A stretch of DNA of 64,000 nucleotides from Ditylenchus dipsaci (taxonomy: Eukaryota; Nematoda; Chromadorea; Rhabditida; Anguinidae), in contig SADC01001338.1 of the NCBI GenBank assembly GCA_004194705.1, positions 248,001 to 312,000 on the forward strand, in the 5' to 3' direction. The position numbers and the translations under genes were made by a program. Position 1 is the stretch's first letter; each line of letters starts with the position of its first letter. This document shows positions 48,577 through 60,900 of the stretch, in pieces. The notes below the pieces were generated by a model. That model saw nothing but the letters and a program-made list of their open reading frames with translations. It searched no databases and was not told the origin of the DNA.

Positions 48577-49508
48577 ATGTTTTGCAAAATCAAGGCTATT
48601 GCTACCATCTGTTTGGAAAAGGGTGAGCCGAAAGAATTCGAGCCGCCGAAGTCTATTAAGCTGCGAGTGGCCAGTAGCACGAAGGTGCGCAAATTCGTCG
48701 CCAAAGCTCTGAAGAAGGCTGCTCTCGAAAGTCCTTTGGTGGAGTGCGTGGATGTCCAGTACTCGAGCAAAAAGTTTGGCGGCAAGTTCCTCAGTGTCGA
48801 TTTCGAGCAACAGGTTAAGGATGGTCGCGAGTACAAGATCTGGATCCGTGAGGTTGTCCCTCTCATCAAGGTTTCTCATACTTTTTGCTTTTCCGCTCCA
48901 TCTCCATTATTTCATTTCCAGGATGAAGGCATCAAACGAGCGCAGAAATTTGCTGTCATCGCTGGGGAGGTGGACCTTATCACTTGCAAGAGCTACGAGG
49001 ATGTCGATGCCAATTCGTCTATCGGGTTTGATGACGTCTTTGCTGAGGTTCGCACTTTCTTTATGTCAAGTGTTCACTAGGACAAAACTTTTTACAGAAT
49101 CTTGAGGGGTTGAATGAGCGTCCTATCACTTACGTTGAGGTTGTTGCTCTGGGTGAAGGCAAGGTGAGCGCTGAGTTCTAACTTGCTATATTTCGATAGC
49201 TAATATTTCAGGACTGTGTCGAGACGCCGAAAGAAGTTGATTTAGTCCAGGTGGAACCTGTATCAGTGCTAGTCGACCAAGTGATTGTCTCTATGAAATC
49301 TGAGAAGGTTGTTTCTTTACATGTGCACCCCAGTTGACATCCTTTTTTGTAGGATTCTCCTGAAGACGACAAGGTCAGCACTTCGGTGAAGCCGCCTGGG
49401 AAGGAAACTGAGGTCGTTTCTGGCAAGCCTCCTTCCACTCCGTCGTCCTTCAAGAAGTTTTGGCCGTGGTCTTCCTCTCCTGCTGCTGATGGATCTCCGA
49501 AGAACTAG
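48577..49508 (+). CDS. Unidentified 245-residue protein, complete gene
   Basis: Five exons, all phase 0, with tiny introns of 45-51 bp: 48577-48870, 48922-49047, 49098-49163, 49212-49307, 49353-49508. The start ATG follows an acceptor TTTCAG by 10 bases, suggesting a leader exon. The first 160 residues look globular (MFCKIKAIATICLEKGEP, STKVRKFVAKALKKAALE, KIWIREVVPLIKDEGIKRAQ, GEVDLITCKSYED); the last 80 are Ser/Pro/Lys-rich and low complexity (KPPGKETEVVSGKPPSTPSS, FKKFWPWSSSP). No signal peptide or membrane segment. The clean reading frame, unlike most neighbours, supports the model. No family recognised; a lineage-specific protein is possible. Confidence 0.8.
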
Positions 49509-52500
49509 GATCCGTTGAAGGGGGCTGTTGTCCTGCCGGTTTTCAAAAATATTCATTTTCTTTTTTTGTTCTCATGGCTATTAACTGCCAATTTTATGGA
49601 ATTTTGTTTTCGTTGTATTGTTTAGGAAATAAAGATGGATTTATGAGTTATCTTGAGTGGAAAAATTAAGTGTGTATCTGAATTAGGTGCGAGCGTATTT
49701 GATCGTGGATGATGGAAGGTGACTTTAATTTTTTTATTCTTTTTGCCAAATGCCTTTGGGGTCAAGTAATTATTTCCTTGCAAATGTTTTGCATGCTCTT
49801 GATGCAGTTGCAAATGTTAGTAAGCAAAGAAGTGGTCGTTCTGCTTCAGATCATGTTTACTCAAATCCTGTGCTCTTAATAGATCTCTCTAGTTTAAAAT
49901 TCTAAACTACGCACTCATGAAGGGATATTTTAAACTTACACCTCATAAGTTTCGTGGTTGCAGCACGTATAGGACAATAAGTGGACACATAGATCTGCCG
50001 TATTCTAAGATGATAATAATAGTAATAAATTAGCAGGCATGAGTGTCAAAGACTATAAGGCCGGGACGAGTGCAATATTATTTGAATATATGGGAGCCAA
50101 GTCCCTACAAAATATGGCAAACATCTCAACCTAATTGTCTTTAACACACATAATTATTGAGCAGCAGAGCTAGAATAATATAGCTAAATTCAGGGCTTAG
50201 ACATGATAGTGAAGTTTGGGCCTCGAGTCGGAATCGAGCTCAATAATCAAAAATCGGCTGCGTCGACATCTGAATCTGTTTAAGTGACTGAATGGATAAA
50301 TGTTTCTTTTTATGACCTATTCGGCATTTTGAGACACTTGGTTAGCCAGATGATTTTCAAAATCTTACTAAAATAATTGCAATCAGCTGGTTGCATTTCT
50401 AATAAAACCGAGAATGCCTGCACACAGACAGCTGGACTATCATCAAATGGAGTAGTTATGGTCTTAATGGTAGGAAAGTTTTGTTCACTTTTCACCTTTG
50501 TCCCTTGCTCAACAGCTGGCCCCGCATTGATAGTAGTGCCTCAGGCAATATGGATCGTATGACTGCAGGAAAATAAATAGTCAACACTTCTTTAAGGTAT
50601 TAAATATGAGAGTGCATGCCGCCAACCTGTCAACTAGTCCACAAATCATTGGTTTTGAACCAGCATGTGAGAACTTAACTAAACAGTTAATTAGTTTGGA
50701 CGAAAGATTTAATATTACAGGCTACAGTTGTTGAATAGGTTTCGGGTTTTTGATGAACTGTGATGTAGGCTCATAAAGATACGGATGCGCTTGGCTGTGC
50801 ATAAGCTCACTTTGACCCGAGCACATATATTTAGGGTTCGCCAATTTCAAGTTTCGCCGGTAAATCCACGGGCGAATTCACCGAAACGTTTGGCAGATTC
50901 GCCAAAATCGAACAATTATTAGAGTGGTTTTTCCGAATTTGGTTTTACCGGCGGATCGCCCAATCCTAGTTATATCCTCACATAAAAGTTGGTATAGACT
51001 GTATGGATATGTATAGTTAGCTGTGGTAATGCAGTTAGCTACATGGTACTTATGTCTAACGTCAAACATTCTGGTTTCAGTTAAATCACTAAATACAGTC
51101 AAACCTCGATATGGTGGCCCCCTTTAAAAAAATAAAGAAGGCCACTATATCGAGATTTTGCTTTTTAAATGCGAAAACTATTTAGTTATTGAAAAACGAT
51201 CGGCAAAATCGGAATCGTGACGATATTTGTGAATAGACTGTCAAACAGAACTGACAAACAGCTTTGAGAATTGGGTTAGAAAAGTGTCGGACCCTAGTGG
51301 GAACGAACTTGAGGTGGGCCACTGTGTCGAAATTAGACTGTATAGACATACGATTTCCTAAGATCAATTTTTAATACAGTTCATCGTAGCTAACTATTCC
51401 GATGCAGTCGAATGTGTTTATCGCCGTTCTGCGGAACTTGCCGCACCATATCAGCTCTCAGTACCGAAAGGACGTCTAAGCAAACATTAAGAACGCAGCA
51501 TGTAATTGAATACAATTTACGCTTGTTAGATAATTTCAATCATTTACAACTTGACATTTCGAGCCAATTGGAAAACAAGACTGAAAAACCAGCTAACCAC
51601 CACCTCTATACCAAATGCATTATTTCAACAGGCTATATATGGTAGGATCAAAAGGGAGGTGACTTCTATATGCAATGTTATGCAAGTTGCGCAACTCTTT
51701 CTCCCCTTATCTAATAGCTTTCCAGAAACTGGATCTACACCACCTCCAGCGATTAAAGACACATACACAACACAACAAAGCAGGAAACCATGTGAAAAGA
51801 AAAAAGTGGATATCAACCAGTATCCAAACCCTACTCCTATACCATCTGCAACCACAACGATCTAGTTTGATGTGCCTATCCTCTAACTATTCCTTTTAAT
51901 CTTCTTCAGCGAAACGAAAACCATCAATATCCAGTTGGTCCACTGCTCAAAAGTCAAAAATTGCAGCAGCGGTGGTGGCTAGAACCTGTTTTTCTATGTG
52001 CTTGAGCAGCTTTGCTGCTGCAGAGGAGATAAAAAAGTCTGCACCAGAATGTGAGGCGCCTGAGGGGTGGCTGCTAATAGCACCATTGCATAATGATGGT
52101 AGTAAAAAAGCAAAAAAAACATGTGTAGTAGCATGGAAATGATCAGCTGATCACAGTTATAAATTACAAGTATACGCTGTTTTATGTGATATTCTGGTAA
52201 TTATTAAAGTTATGGACCAGGAAAATCTGTAAAAAATTTTATGCTTTTATGAAACAGGAAGAGAACTGAAGAGTTTCTACTACAGACAAAAACATATACT
52301 GGTCCAGTAGGGGTCAAATTTAAATATCTCGGGTGATCTAGAATTATCTATAGAGGTCATCCTAGGTCCCAGCTCCTATTACCTTATTTTTTGTAGATGT
52401 AGGCCTCAGTTGGAAGAAATACATTGGACAATGTCAAAATTAAGATTCGGCTGAATGCCATTGAACAAAAATGAGTACGAAGTGGTCTTGTAAACGTCTG

Positions 52501-53175
52501 GTCAAAGGATCAGGTACAAAATCAACAAAAGGCAGTTGATTTTTAGTTAGATTCAAGGTCTGACTTTATATAAACTGCGGGAATAAAAGTTTCCAAGGTC
52601 GCAAATCAGTCTTTCTATTACTTACACAAGGGTCGAGGTCTGACACCGTCCGTTAAAGACTATAATCTTAACACAAATTAAAGTTTAAGTCGAACGGAAG
52701 CTAGCTAAAAAAGCAGGAAAAAATCTCGAGCCCGCCTTAACCCGGCACAACTAATGGTGATCCAGTCATAGCACAATTGTCAGTCGCAACATCTGTAGAG
52801 AATGAGTATCCAAATGAGAACGAGCAGAAGCTGGCATCAGTCCTGGTTCAAGCTAGCCTCCGCATCGACTGGATATAAATGACCAATATGCAAAACGATA
52901 TTCAGTTTGAGTGCCCTTGAAAGGACCATGGTCTTTGCGCGCAGCGGCAGACAGAATAATTGAATTGGCGGGGGACACTTTTCTTTCGTCTATCAGTGTG
53001 CTCTTTCGAGTTACTCGAAGCGACTCGAAAGAGTACACCGGTAGACGAAAGAGAAGTGTCCCCCACCAATTCAAATTTTGGTCCTCGAAGCAAATGAAAA
53101 AGGCGAAATACAACTTTATTCAAGCCAAACAGTCACACACAATTCATAGTCAACGAGAGACAACCATTTATTCCT
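49509..53175. other. Long stretch without recognised genes
   Basis: 51096-51340 is a pogo-like MITE (CAGTCAAACCTCGATATGG; right end GTCGAAATTAGACTG, TA-flanked). 52745-52884 reads openly on the plus strand (VATSVENEYPNENEQKLASV, stop at TAA 52876-52878) and could be a last exon, without family evidence. 52961-53075 is a hairpin. AATAAA signals occur near 49628. Composition in 49800-52700 is less repetitive than elsewhere, so it may hold introns or regulatory DNA of undetected genes. Confidence 0.45.
52961..53075. repeat. Near-perfect 115-bp hairpin downstream of PSMB4
   Basis: Arms TTGAATTGGCGGGGGACACT and AGTGTCCCCCACCAATTCAA extend through TTTCGTCTA and CTCTTTCGAGT to a small loop near 53018. 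About 100 bp beyond the PSMB4 stop on its 3' side. Likely a short MITE; no clear duplication was identified. Confidence 0.7.
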
Positions 53176-54350
53176 TCACTGGTAATGACAATTGTAGTCT
53201 GCAATATCCCAATTGCCCACCACTTTCTCTGGCTTCAGCATCACAACAGACGGCTTCAGTTTCTTGGCTTCGTCAGCAGCAGGCGTCTCCACATATGATA
53301 GATCGAATTCTTGGTCAGCGACACAGTCATGGTAGAGCGCCAGCTCCATGCATTTGCGAAGAATATCCAGCGCTTCGTCACGAGTCAGCTTGCCTTCCTT
53401 GGCCGATAGTTGGTCTCAACAGCTTGGTTGAGAAGCCTGAAAATTAGGTGAGGTGGAAGAGTTTGGAAAATTATTGAAAAATCTCACATTGCACCCATTC
53501 CAGTAGCGACACTCTTCGTTTCATAAGCAACTCCACGAGGCGTGACCACTCCAATAAACGGCTCTTTCACAGTTGGATCGCCGGTAGTCGGCTGCATACC
53601 TAAAAGAAGAAAAATTAAGAGCTGAATTAGCTTATCAAATTATAAAATGGGTCCTATCTCTGTAAGAACCATAATCCTAGCACAGGGAGAATAAATTTCG
53701 TATTCGCAAAAAAACTGAACTCCGAGTGAACTTAGCAGAAATTTCAACTAGCACTTTATAAGAGCACTCAGAAAAAAAATCCTACATACTCAAAAGAATT
53801 ATGGGTATATTGTTCACTCAAGGTTCGTACAGAAAATCAGAACCCTACCGAAATTTGATAACACACAAAAGACTCACCAATAACAACCAAAGTATTCCAC
53901 AGCGGATTCATCTTTGAGCGGCGATAGTAGAGGAATGATGTCAAGTAGGCGTGGATCATCTTTGGCGTCAACATTAAAGTACGGCTGCAGCACAACAACT
54001 CTTCTTGGCGGCGCTCAATCACATTCTGGAGCCATTGGAAATCAGCATGATCACCACCGAACGAAATAACGCAGTCGCCATTCACTTGAAATAAATCATG
54101 CGATGATATTTCAACCGTAAAAAATTCTAACCAACCTCGATATTGTCGACCCACTCCCTTGTAACGAGCAGTCTTGCCATAGGACACCACTCGGTCAGAA
54201 GCCAAGGCGACGCCCCCATCGTAGCACAGCCCAACTACAGTAGTTCCAGTGCATGTGGGATTCCTAGAAGATAAAGAAATAGCTACGTAAAAACATTAAT
54301 TTTCAGTAGGCTCACAAAGTATGAGAGATTGGGTCTGGGAATTTGTCCAT
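53176..54350 (-). CDS. PSMB4: 20S proteasome subunit beta type-4 (beta-7)
   Basis: Non-catalytic beta-ring subunit of the 20S core. Exons: 54350-54316, 54263-54136, 54084-53878, 53599-53488, 53436-53176. Visible: short start [67 protein letters not shown] (the family hallmark), [20 protein letters not shown], then a C-terminus with [15 protein letters not shown] and [15 protein letters not shown]. The leader before the beta fold is much shorter than the roughly 45 residues of the human precursor. One T appears lost near 53404 in the last exon. A poly(A) signal AATAAA lies just past the stop. Confidence 0.94.
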
Positions 54351-56647
54351 CTCACTTGTTCACGATTCGTTTTTCGAGACGATAATATCTAAAAAAAAAG
54401 TTTCACATTACTGGTTACACTACTGGATGTGAAAACGATAAAGTCGCCGAAAAATCTTTTGCATCCAGTAATATCATCAAAATCAAACGATGAAATTTTT
54501 AGTCGAGATATTGGCGGCAATTCAAAGGCAAGAATTTATGGAATTTTTTGATGTTGAACAATTTAACTTGAACTCCACCATGTAAGTTTGGACCCGAAAC
54601 ATAGGAGCAGCATAAATGATACTGGCAATGCGAAATTTTGTGGAAACGCAGTTACAATCGGCACATGTTCATACGCGCTTTTCTTTGCTTTTTTGGGACG
54701 TGGATTTTTTTTTTAGAAATTTTGAGTCGAAATTCTACTAAAACATGGAACGATCAATGCTGTTGACAAATGTAGAAGGTGTTGAATCACAGGGAATTTA
54801 TAAATAAAGAAGAATCTCTGAGATTCCGTAGGTAAAATAATTCAAAACTATTATAAAAAGTTGGACCTAGTATAGAATAAACCGCTCCGCCCTCCCAAAA
54901 TTATACCTTTTAAAACTAAAGTAAAGAGCACCCATATATATGTCCAGACCCCGGAAAATGTGCGCAAACTCTTTATTAGTCACTTCCGTACGCTGGCCTA
55001 CCCTCAAGGCTAAGGGCTAAGTCTAAAATTGTTACTTGAAAGGGTAGTTACGGCGATTTTTATGAGATCAGGTTTTTGAGGGGGGGGGGTGGCTGCTTTT
55101 ATTCTTTACTAGCGCCAAATGTTACTACAGTCTACGCTCGATTTAGTGTTCCCTCTGAGACCGCTCTAGGTGAACACTAAATTGAACTGAACACTAAATC
55201 GAGCGTCGACTTTAGTCATTTTACTTAGCCGCTGACTAAATAAATTGGGTTTAGATGAACACTAAATCGGGTGATCACTAAATCGAGCGTCGACTGTATG
55301 ATGTCGCAATACATCAGCATGTTCACATTCTCATCAGTGCTGGTGCCGAGAGCTGAACCGAGAGCTGAAAAAAGGAACAAAAGAGAAGATACCGGAGGCC
55401 ACAGCAATATATGAATGCCCCTCTTTAATACTGACAGCACTGTGCTCAAGGCAATAGTAAAGTAAGTACCCTCTACCAGCTCAACAAGTGCTGGGTAGTC
55501 AACATTTTAATCAACTTACTTTTGGTTTAACTGACCGTTTGGAGTCTACTGTTGCTCGAGATTCCACTCTGTTCTAATGCAAAAAGACTTATCAAATTCT
55601 TGAAGTTTTCAAAGTATGTTAAGAAAATTTCCAATTTTCTGTCAAACATCACGTTGATTCTATGTCCTGCGGTTAAAAACGCGGATGTTGGCAAAGGATT
55701 AATCAAAAAAAATTCAAAAAGTGGCACCCGACACACTTTTTGAGTCTTGCAAGGCCGTCATTCCTCATACATGAATGCATTTACACTTTTATTCGAATGC
55801 CAAGAAAATACAAATTTCGAACCATTATTCAGTGTCCTAATAACTGCAAGTTGCACACAAACAATCAACAACGCCAATAAAGCTATATCTACAAACTAAA
55901 AACAGAAAGAGACGGGAGAACATCATTTCCTCAATATAGCAGACATAGACAGCAATATACAATCCGTAAAATTTATAAATCTTTCAGAAAACACAACATT
56001 CAAAAAACACTGTCTTTAGAACGAGCGAACAATATCAGAGAGATTTCACTTTGTGTTTTTTCCAAAAGGACAATTCTCATAGCATTTGATCAAATTTGGG
56101 CAGCAGAGAGAGAATTCTTGCAACATTCCAACTTCACACGCTATCATCTAAAATGAGCAAGCGGTTAACTGTAAGAAACGGTCAGCTGCAAGTAGAAGTG
56201 GAAATTTAAACTTTAGATAACCGTGAGCAGTGGTTTCTGACTGAATGTCTGGTGAACCCTGCTAAACTAATATACCAGATAGACTTGTAACTGCTGGGTA
56301 TTTTATTGAAGCAGTTGATTACACGAAAAAGTCAACAAAAAACACATCTATCCACAGTCAGATTTAATTAAAACTGTCGACACGGAATACCAGTCTTCCT
56401 GTGTCTTCTGGTATAAAAAAGTGTGGTCACCAGGAAATAGTTGTAAAATTTTTTTCAAGGAATTAAAAAGATCTGGCTTTACCTACCAAATTCGCAAAAA
56501 GACTTTTCGATCATAGAAAAGCGTTTGTGTGAGTTTGTTTCAAATTTAATGGTATCGCCAATCTAGACTCATTCCGTGTTAACGGAAGGCATAGTTGTGA
56601 CAGCCAGTACATTATCTTTGGCTATACAATCGTGCAAAATTCCAAAA
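54351..56647. other. No gene seen; two palindromic MITEs
   Basis: 54867-55119 is a GGCGCTA-family copy in reverse (TAGTATAGAATAAACC ... TTTACTAGCGCC) with the TTAGTCACTTCCGTACGCTGG core. 55128-55296 is a pogo-like unit (CAGTCTACGCTCGATTTAG; right end CTAAATCGAGCGTCGACTG, TA-flanked). No exon is supported in the remainder. Confidence 0.5.
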
Positions 56648-57399
56648 CTAACCATGGAACCACCACCGAGTTTTATTTGGACTCTTGCTGCAGGTTCTGA
56701 CATAGAAGTTGTTATCTGGAGGCCGCTTCTTTTCTTTGCAGCTGGAGAGCATTGATAGAATTGAAAGGCAAACCGATTGAACAGAAAGAGCTGAGTCCTG
56801 CAAGATAACCAGATAAATTAAACTAGGATTCAGGGAAATGGCATACCAGTCATCTGTCAGGATTGAAAGACATATATGGCCATTACTGTACACGTGAGGA
56901 TGGACCGGGATATTGTCACCTGTGAACATCACCTAAAATGATGCGATCTCGCATTAGATGCAATTCTGGCTTTGTAAATTGAGAAAAAACCGACCTCTGG
57001 AGAAGAAAACGGGTACTGATCATCAAAGCGGAACTGAAAATTTACCAAATTTTTAAAATTATTTACAGTCAACATTAAGTGGGGTTGCGGTTATGGGCTT
57101 AAATAGAGTTGGGCAAACAGAAAAAAACAGCAAATAATTACCTGTAAAGTAACTTTTCGCCCTCATAGAGTGTGCTACTTGCTCCGTCAACTATAAAACC
57201 GAGGTTGAAAGCTGTAAAAACTGAGTAGAAAAACCTCACCTACAACTGTCCAGATGCGCAAATCTTCATTGTGTTTGACATTTACTCCCACTGGCGGCTA
57301 AACACAAAGATTATACACACACCAAACAGAAAGAATCAAACCAACCTCTGTCACCATCTGACTAAGTTCCTTGGCTAGTCTTTTTCCACAGGCATCCAT
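56648..57399 (-). CDS. UBE2W: Ubiquitin-conjugating enzyme E2 W
   Basis: An E2 that attaches ubiquitin to the alpha-amino group of substrates with disordered N-termini. Exons: 57399-57346, 57297-57240, 57190-57142, 57033-56995, 56932-56847, 56797-56648. Visible: MDACGKRLAKELSQM, LYEGEK, FRFDDQYPFSSPEVMFTGDN, PVHPHVYSNGHICLSIL with the catalytic cysteine, ALSVQSVCLSILSMLSSCKE, and the UBE2W-specific end FYVRTCSKSPNKTRWWFHG, which replaces the last helices of other E2s. One T (exon 3) and one G (start of exon 6) appear lost. Length about 150 residues as in the family. Confidence 0.94.
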
Positions 57400-57916
57400 T
57401 TAAAGTACTTCTGTTGCAAATTCTATAAAAGCAGGCGATGAGAGAGAAGGAATATGCCGGCAAAACACCTAAAAATACTATTTTTATTAATTATTTAGGA
57501 GAATGAACAAAAAAGTGAAATCGGAATACAAAAGAGACTTGAACGAAAAGGGTGTTATAGTGGTGAGGATTAGGACTCCTAATTAAGGTGGGAGGGAGAA
57601 GCGGGTCCCTTTTTCGAGAAAAAGGCGGAAACATAGAATTTTGAAAAGTCTATAGAGTGCCTTACTTGAACAATTGTTTTAGCCGAAACTAGAGACAGAA
57701 AGTGGGGACCAAACAAGATTCCAAGACAAGATTTTTAGCTGAAATTTTGACCAAAACCAAGAGCAAGACTTTTGAAACGCCCAATCAAGATCTTGGCCAA
57801 AAAACCAAGATTTATACATGCAACTCTCGATTTAACGAACCCTTGCGGACGGTAAAAATGTTCTTCAAACCGAAAGTTTTGTTAAATCAAGAGTAAATTT
57901 TAGTCATTTTATTTAA

Positions 57917-60900
57917 GGCTGTAACTAAAAACAACACCAAAATACTGATTTCCCGCAGTAAATTTATTATTTCCCGCAGTAAATTTGAATTTCAAACAAA
58001 ATACTGATTTCCTGCAGTAAGTTACGGTGCGTAGACGTTTACCGGTTGGCGTGACAAATGTCCCAAAACCGGTAAACGTCACACCAAAACGCCAAGCTTT
58101 TGAATTTTCAAATTCATTATTGTTTGACACGGTCGGGTGTATTTTTTACTGTCTTCGCTCTCTTAATTTTTACCTGAAGTGTCTTTTTGAGTATTTTGAT
58201 GGGTTTTACAAATTCATGAAGCTTTATGTCATTTCAACATTCTATTGTTGTTCATTTATCTGGGTTAATTAAGATGAAAGACTTCAATTGGACTAACGCT
58301 GACGTGATTGAAAATCTGCAGCAACTCAAAACAGAAGGGTTACAATGGAGGATGTCGTCAACTTCTTGAAGCAGCAGTACAACAAGACGTGCGCGCCGAA
58401 GACGATCTACCGCCACATGCCGAAGGAAAGAACTGTTGATCCGTACCTCAGCGATGGAATTGTCGTGTAAGATTATACCTTTTCCTTAGCGTGTTATTCT
58501 GATGTTTTAGGCCTCTGCAAACTAAATTTGCTAATGAAATGCTGGCTGTCAAAGAGGGCATCCGTTATAGAGTTTACATGAAGCACAGGAATATCTTCGA
58601 ATGTATCGACTGCTTCAAGTATCTTTTTGGTTTTTTGCATTGGAGCAATGCAATTTTATACAAACTTTTAGTGCAAAGACTCCTCCTACTCCACTCCTAC
58701 ACTCAAAGAAATGAATGGCCGTTATATGCTCAACAAGGGAATACATGCTGAGGAGTGCCGTCTATCCCATCAACAAGCTTATTGTCCGAGACATCGACCG
58801 TGTAATTCGAGAAGAAGTTCAAGAAAATCCACTCATGAGGCCACAGGAAGCGCACGAAAAGGGACAACAGCATGCTCTCAAAGTGGCTAAGATTGCTGGC
58901 AAACAGGCAAGGAATCAGACTCAATTGCAATTCTCTTTCCATCATGGCACAGCGTTCGCAGTCAGTACTACCGTCGAAGGAAGATGGCCGCGACAAATGT
59001 AAGAAATCCTTTCAAGCCACCAAGATTTACAAAAACACCTATCGTGCTTTTGTTATGGAAAATGAAGAAAGGTCAATACATTTTCATTCAAATTTTATCC
59101 TGTGATCACTTCTCTCCCTTATAGATGGTTCTCGTTAGCTGATGAAAACAGTGGAGTGGTAATCTTCGCATCGGATGACGACTACAGAGCAGCTGCAAAG
59201 TGTACTCTTTTGATGGCAGATGGAACTTTTGATTTGTGTCCAATTGGATTTTTGCAGATCTTCATCATACACGGACTTGTATGATTTTTCCCTTTTAGTT
59301 ATTGATGTGTGTTAGTTTTTTTCTTTAGTCAAGGAGATGGATTGCAGTCACCACATGCCTGATGGAGAATCGTATGGAAACCAGCTATAATGTCATCTTT
59401 GAGCATTTGCAAACGAAATGGGCTACATTGGAAATCAAACCGATTTTTGAGAAGTTCCACTGCGATTATGAGAAAGCAGAGATGGGAGCAGCAATAAAGG
59501 CATTTGGTATAGACGTAAGTTTCATATTCATGTGCCCTTATTATTCTTTGTTTGAACATTGGTGTTTTAGAAAATTCGAGGCTGCTTGTTTCACTTCACA
59601 AAGGCTATCCTTCGTAACACAAATTCCTTGGGCTTTCAGCAGCAGTACCAGCAAGATAAGGACTTTCATCGTCTCGTTAGAATGACAATGGCTCTTCCTC
59701 TTCTTCCGAAAGATCAAGCTGCATCATCATGGCGAAATCATCTAAAAGGCGCGCTAATGGAGGCTGGTGCAAAAGTTTCTGCGACTATTTTGAAGGGCAG
59801 TGGATAAAGAAGAAGGCAAATCTTTGGAACTTCTACCGTCTCCGCCATCGAACTACTAATGTTTGTGAGTCATACAACTCTTTCTTAAAACGGTATGTTG
59901 ATTCAGTTTTCTCATTCATCATTATCACTTTTTTGCAGAAGAAACGGAGCATTGCGAAGACCCGGATGCACTTTGCTCTACCAATTTTTGCAAAGCTCCA
60001 GTATCAGCAATCAGTTAGAATTATCCAGCTGGAGAGTGGGGAAAAGCCGAGGCCACCAAACAAGCTTTACGCCGCTATGAATGAGAAACTTGAGGAGCTG
60101 TGGGCTGAATTTGAGGTTGGGATTTTATAACATTTGAGGCCTTTTTTCGAATACTTGCTTCAGGAGAGCACTGCTAATGCTGTGCACGATGAAAGTATTC
60201 TCCCAGATACGCTGAATTTTCTTGCCACCGCCAGCCATTTGCTTGCCAGAGTTGAGAAAAAAGAGCAGCGTAAAGCAATGAAGAGAGGGCAAAGAGAATG
60301 AGTAAGGTCATGGAGCGATCAATGAAGAAAGTCTCAAAAACAGTGGCACACCATGAAGAATCAGCGCCTCTATCCCAGATAATTTCTGCGAACAAGAAGA
60401 GCCAACTGAATTCCTTTCAATCAAGCCTAATGGTCACTGTTTTTATGGGTTTGACTGAAATTTCAATTTTGTTTGCTAATTAAACTCTTTAGATCTATTG
60501 CGCAGATTGTCTATGGCAGTGAGAACGAACAAGCAAGAGTGCGTCTTGAGCTGATGGCCCATCTGGATGAAAAGCACCCAAAAGTGGACGAATTGGATTT
60601 GCTCAAAAGAAGATGTTGACGATTACGTAAAAGATCATGCCACTACGCCGAGTGAAATCTTTGCCGAGCAGAAGCACTGGGTAGCACTCAGCAATTGATC
60701 CTGGCAGCACGCCTTTACAATCGCAATTTCATCGTCTTCCAGCCAGATGAAAGAATGAGTTTCTCTGAAATTCTCTGCTGCTTATGAAAATGCAAGTTTT
60801 TTAGTGTTTTGGATAATTGATGGCTATGACTGTTTATTATTTCAGCTCAGGACACCTTTGGTGCCAGGTCCGACTTCTATCATCCGCTACCAACACAGTC

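Noticed and set aside
48538..48879. Two open frames on the minus strand (113 and 150 residues)
   Set aside because: They are antisense to the spliced gene 48577-49508, whose exon phases and splice sites are consistent.
59102..59284. Retroviral or LINE origin for the 58-60.6 kb coding blocks
   Set aside because: ADGTF, CDYE and the NVCES glutamate context with 10-bp duplications and TIRs identify a MULE transposase; no reverse transcriptase motifs are present.
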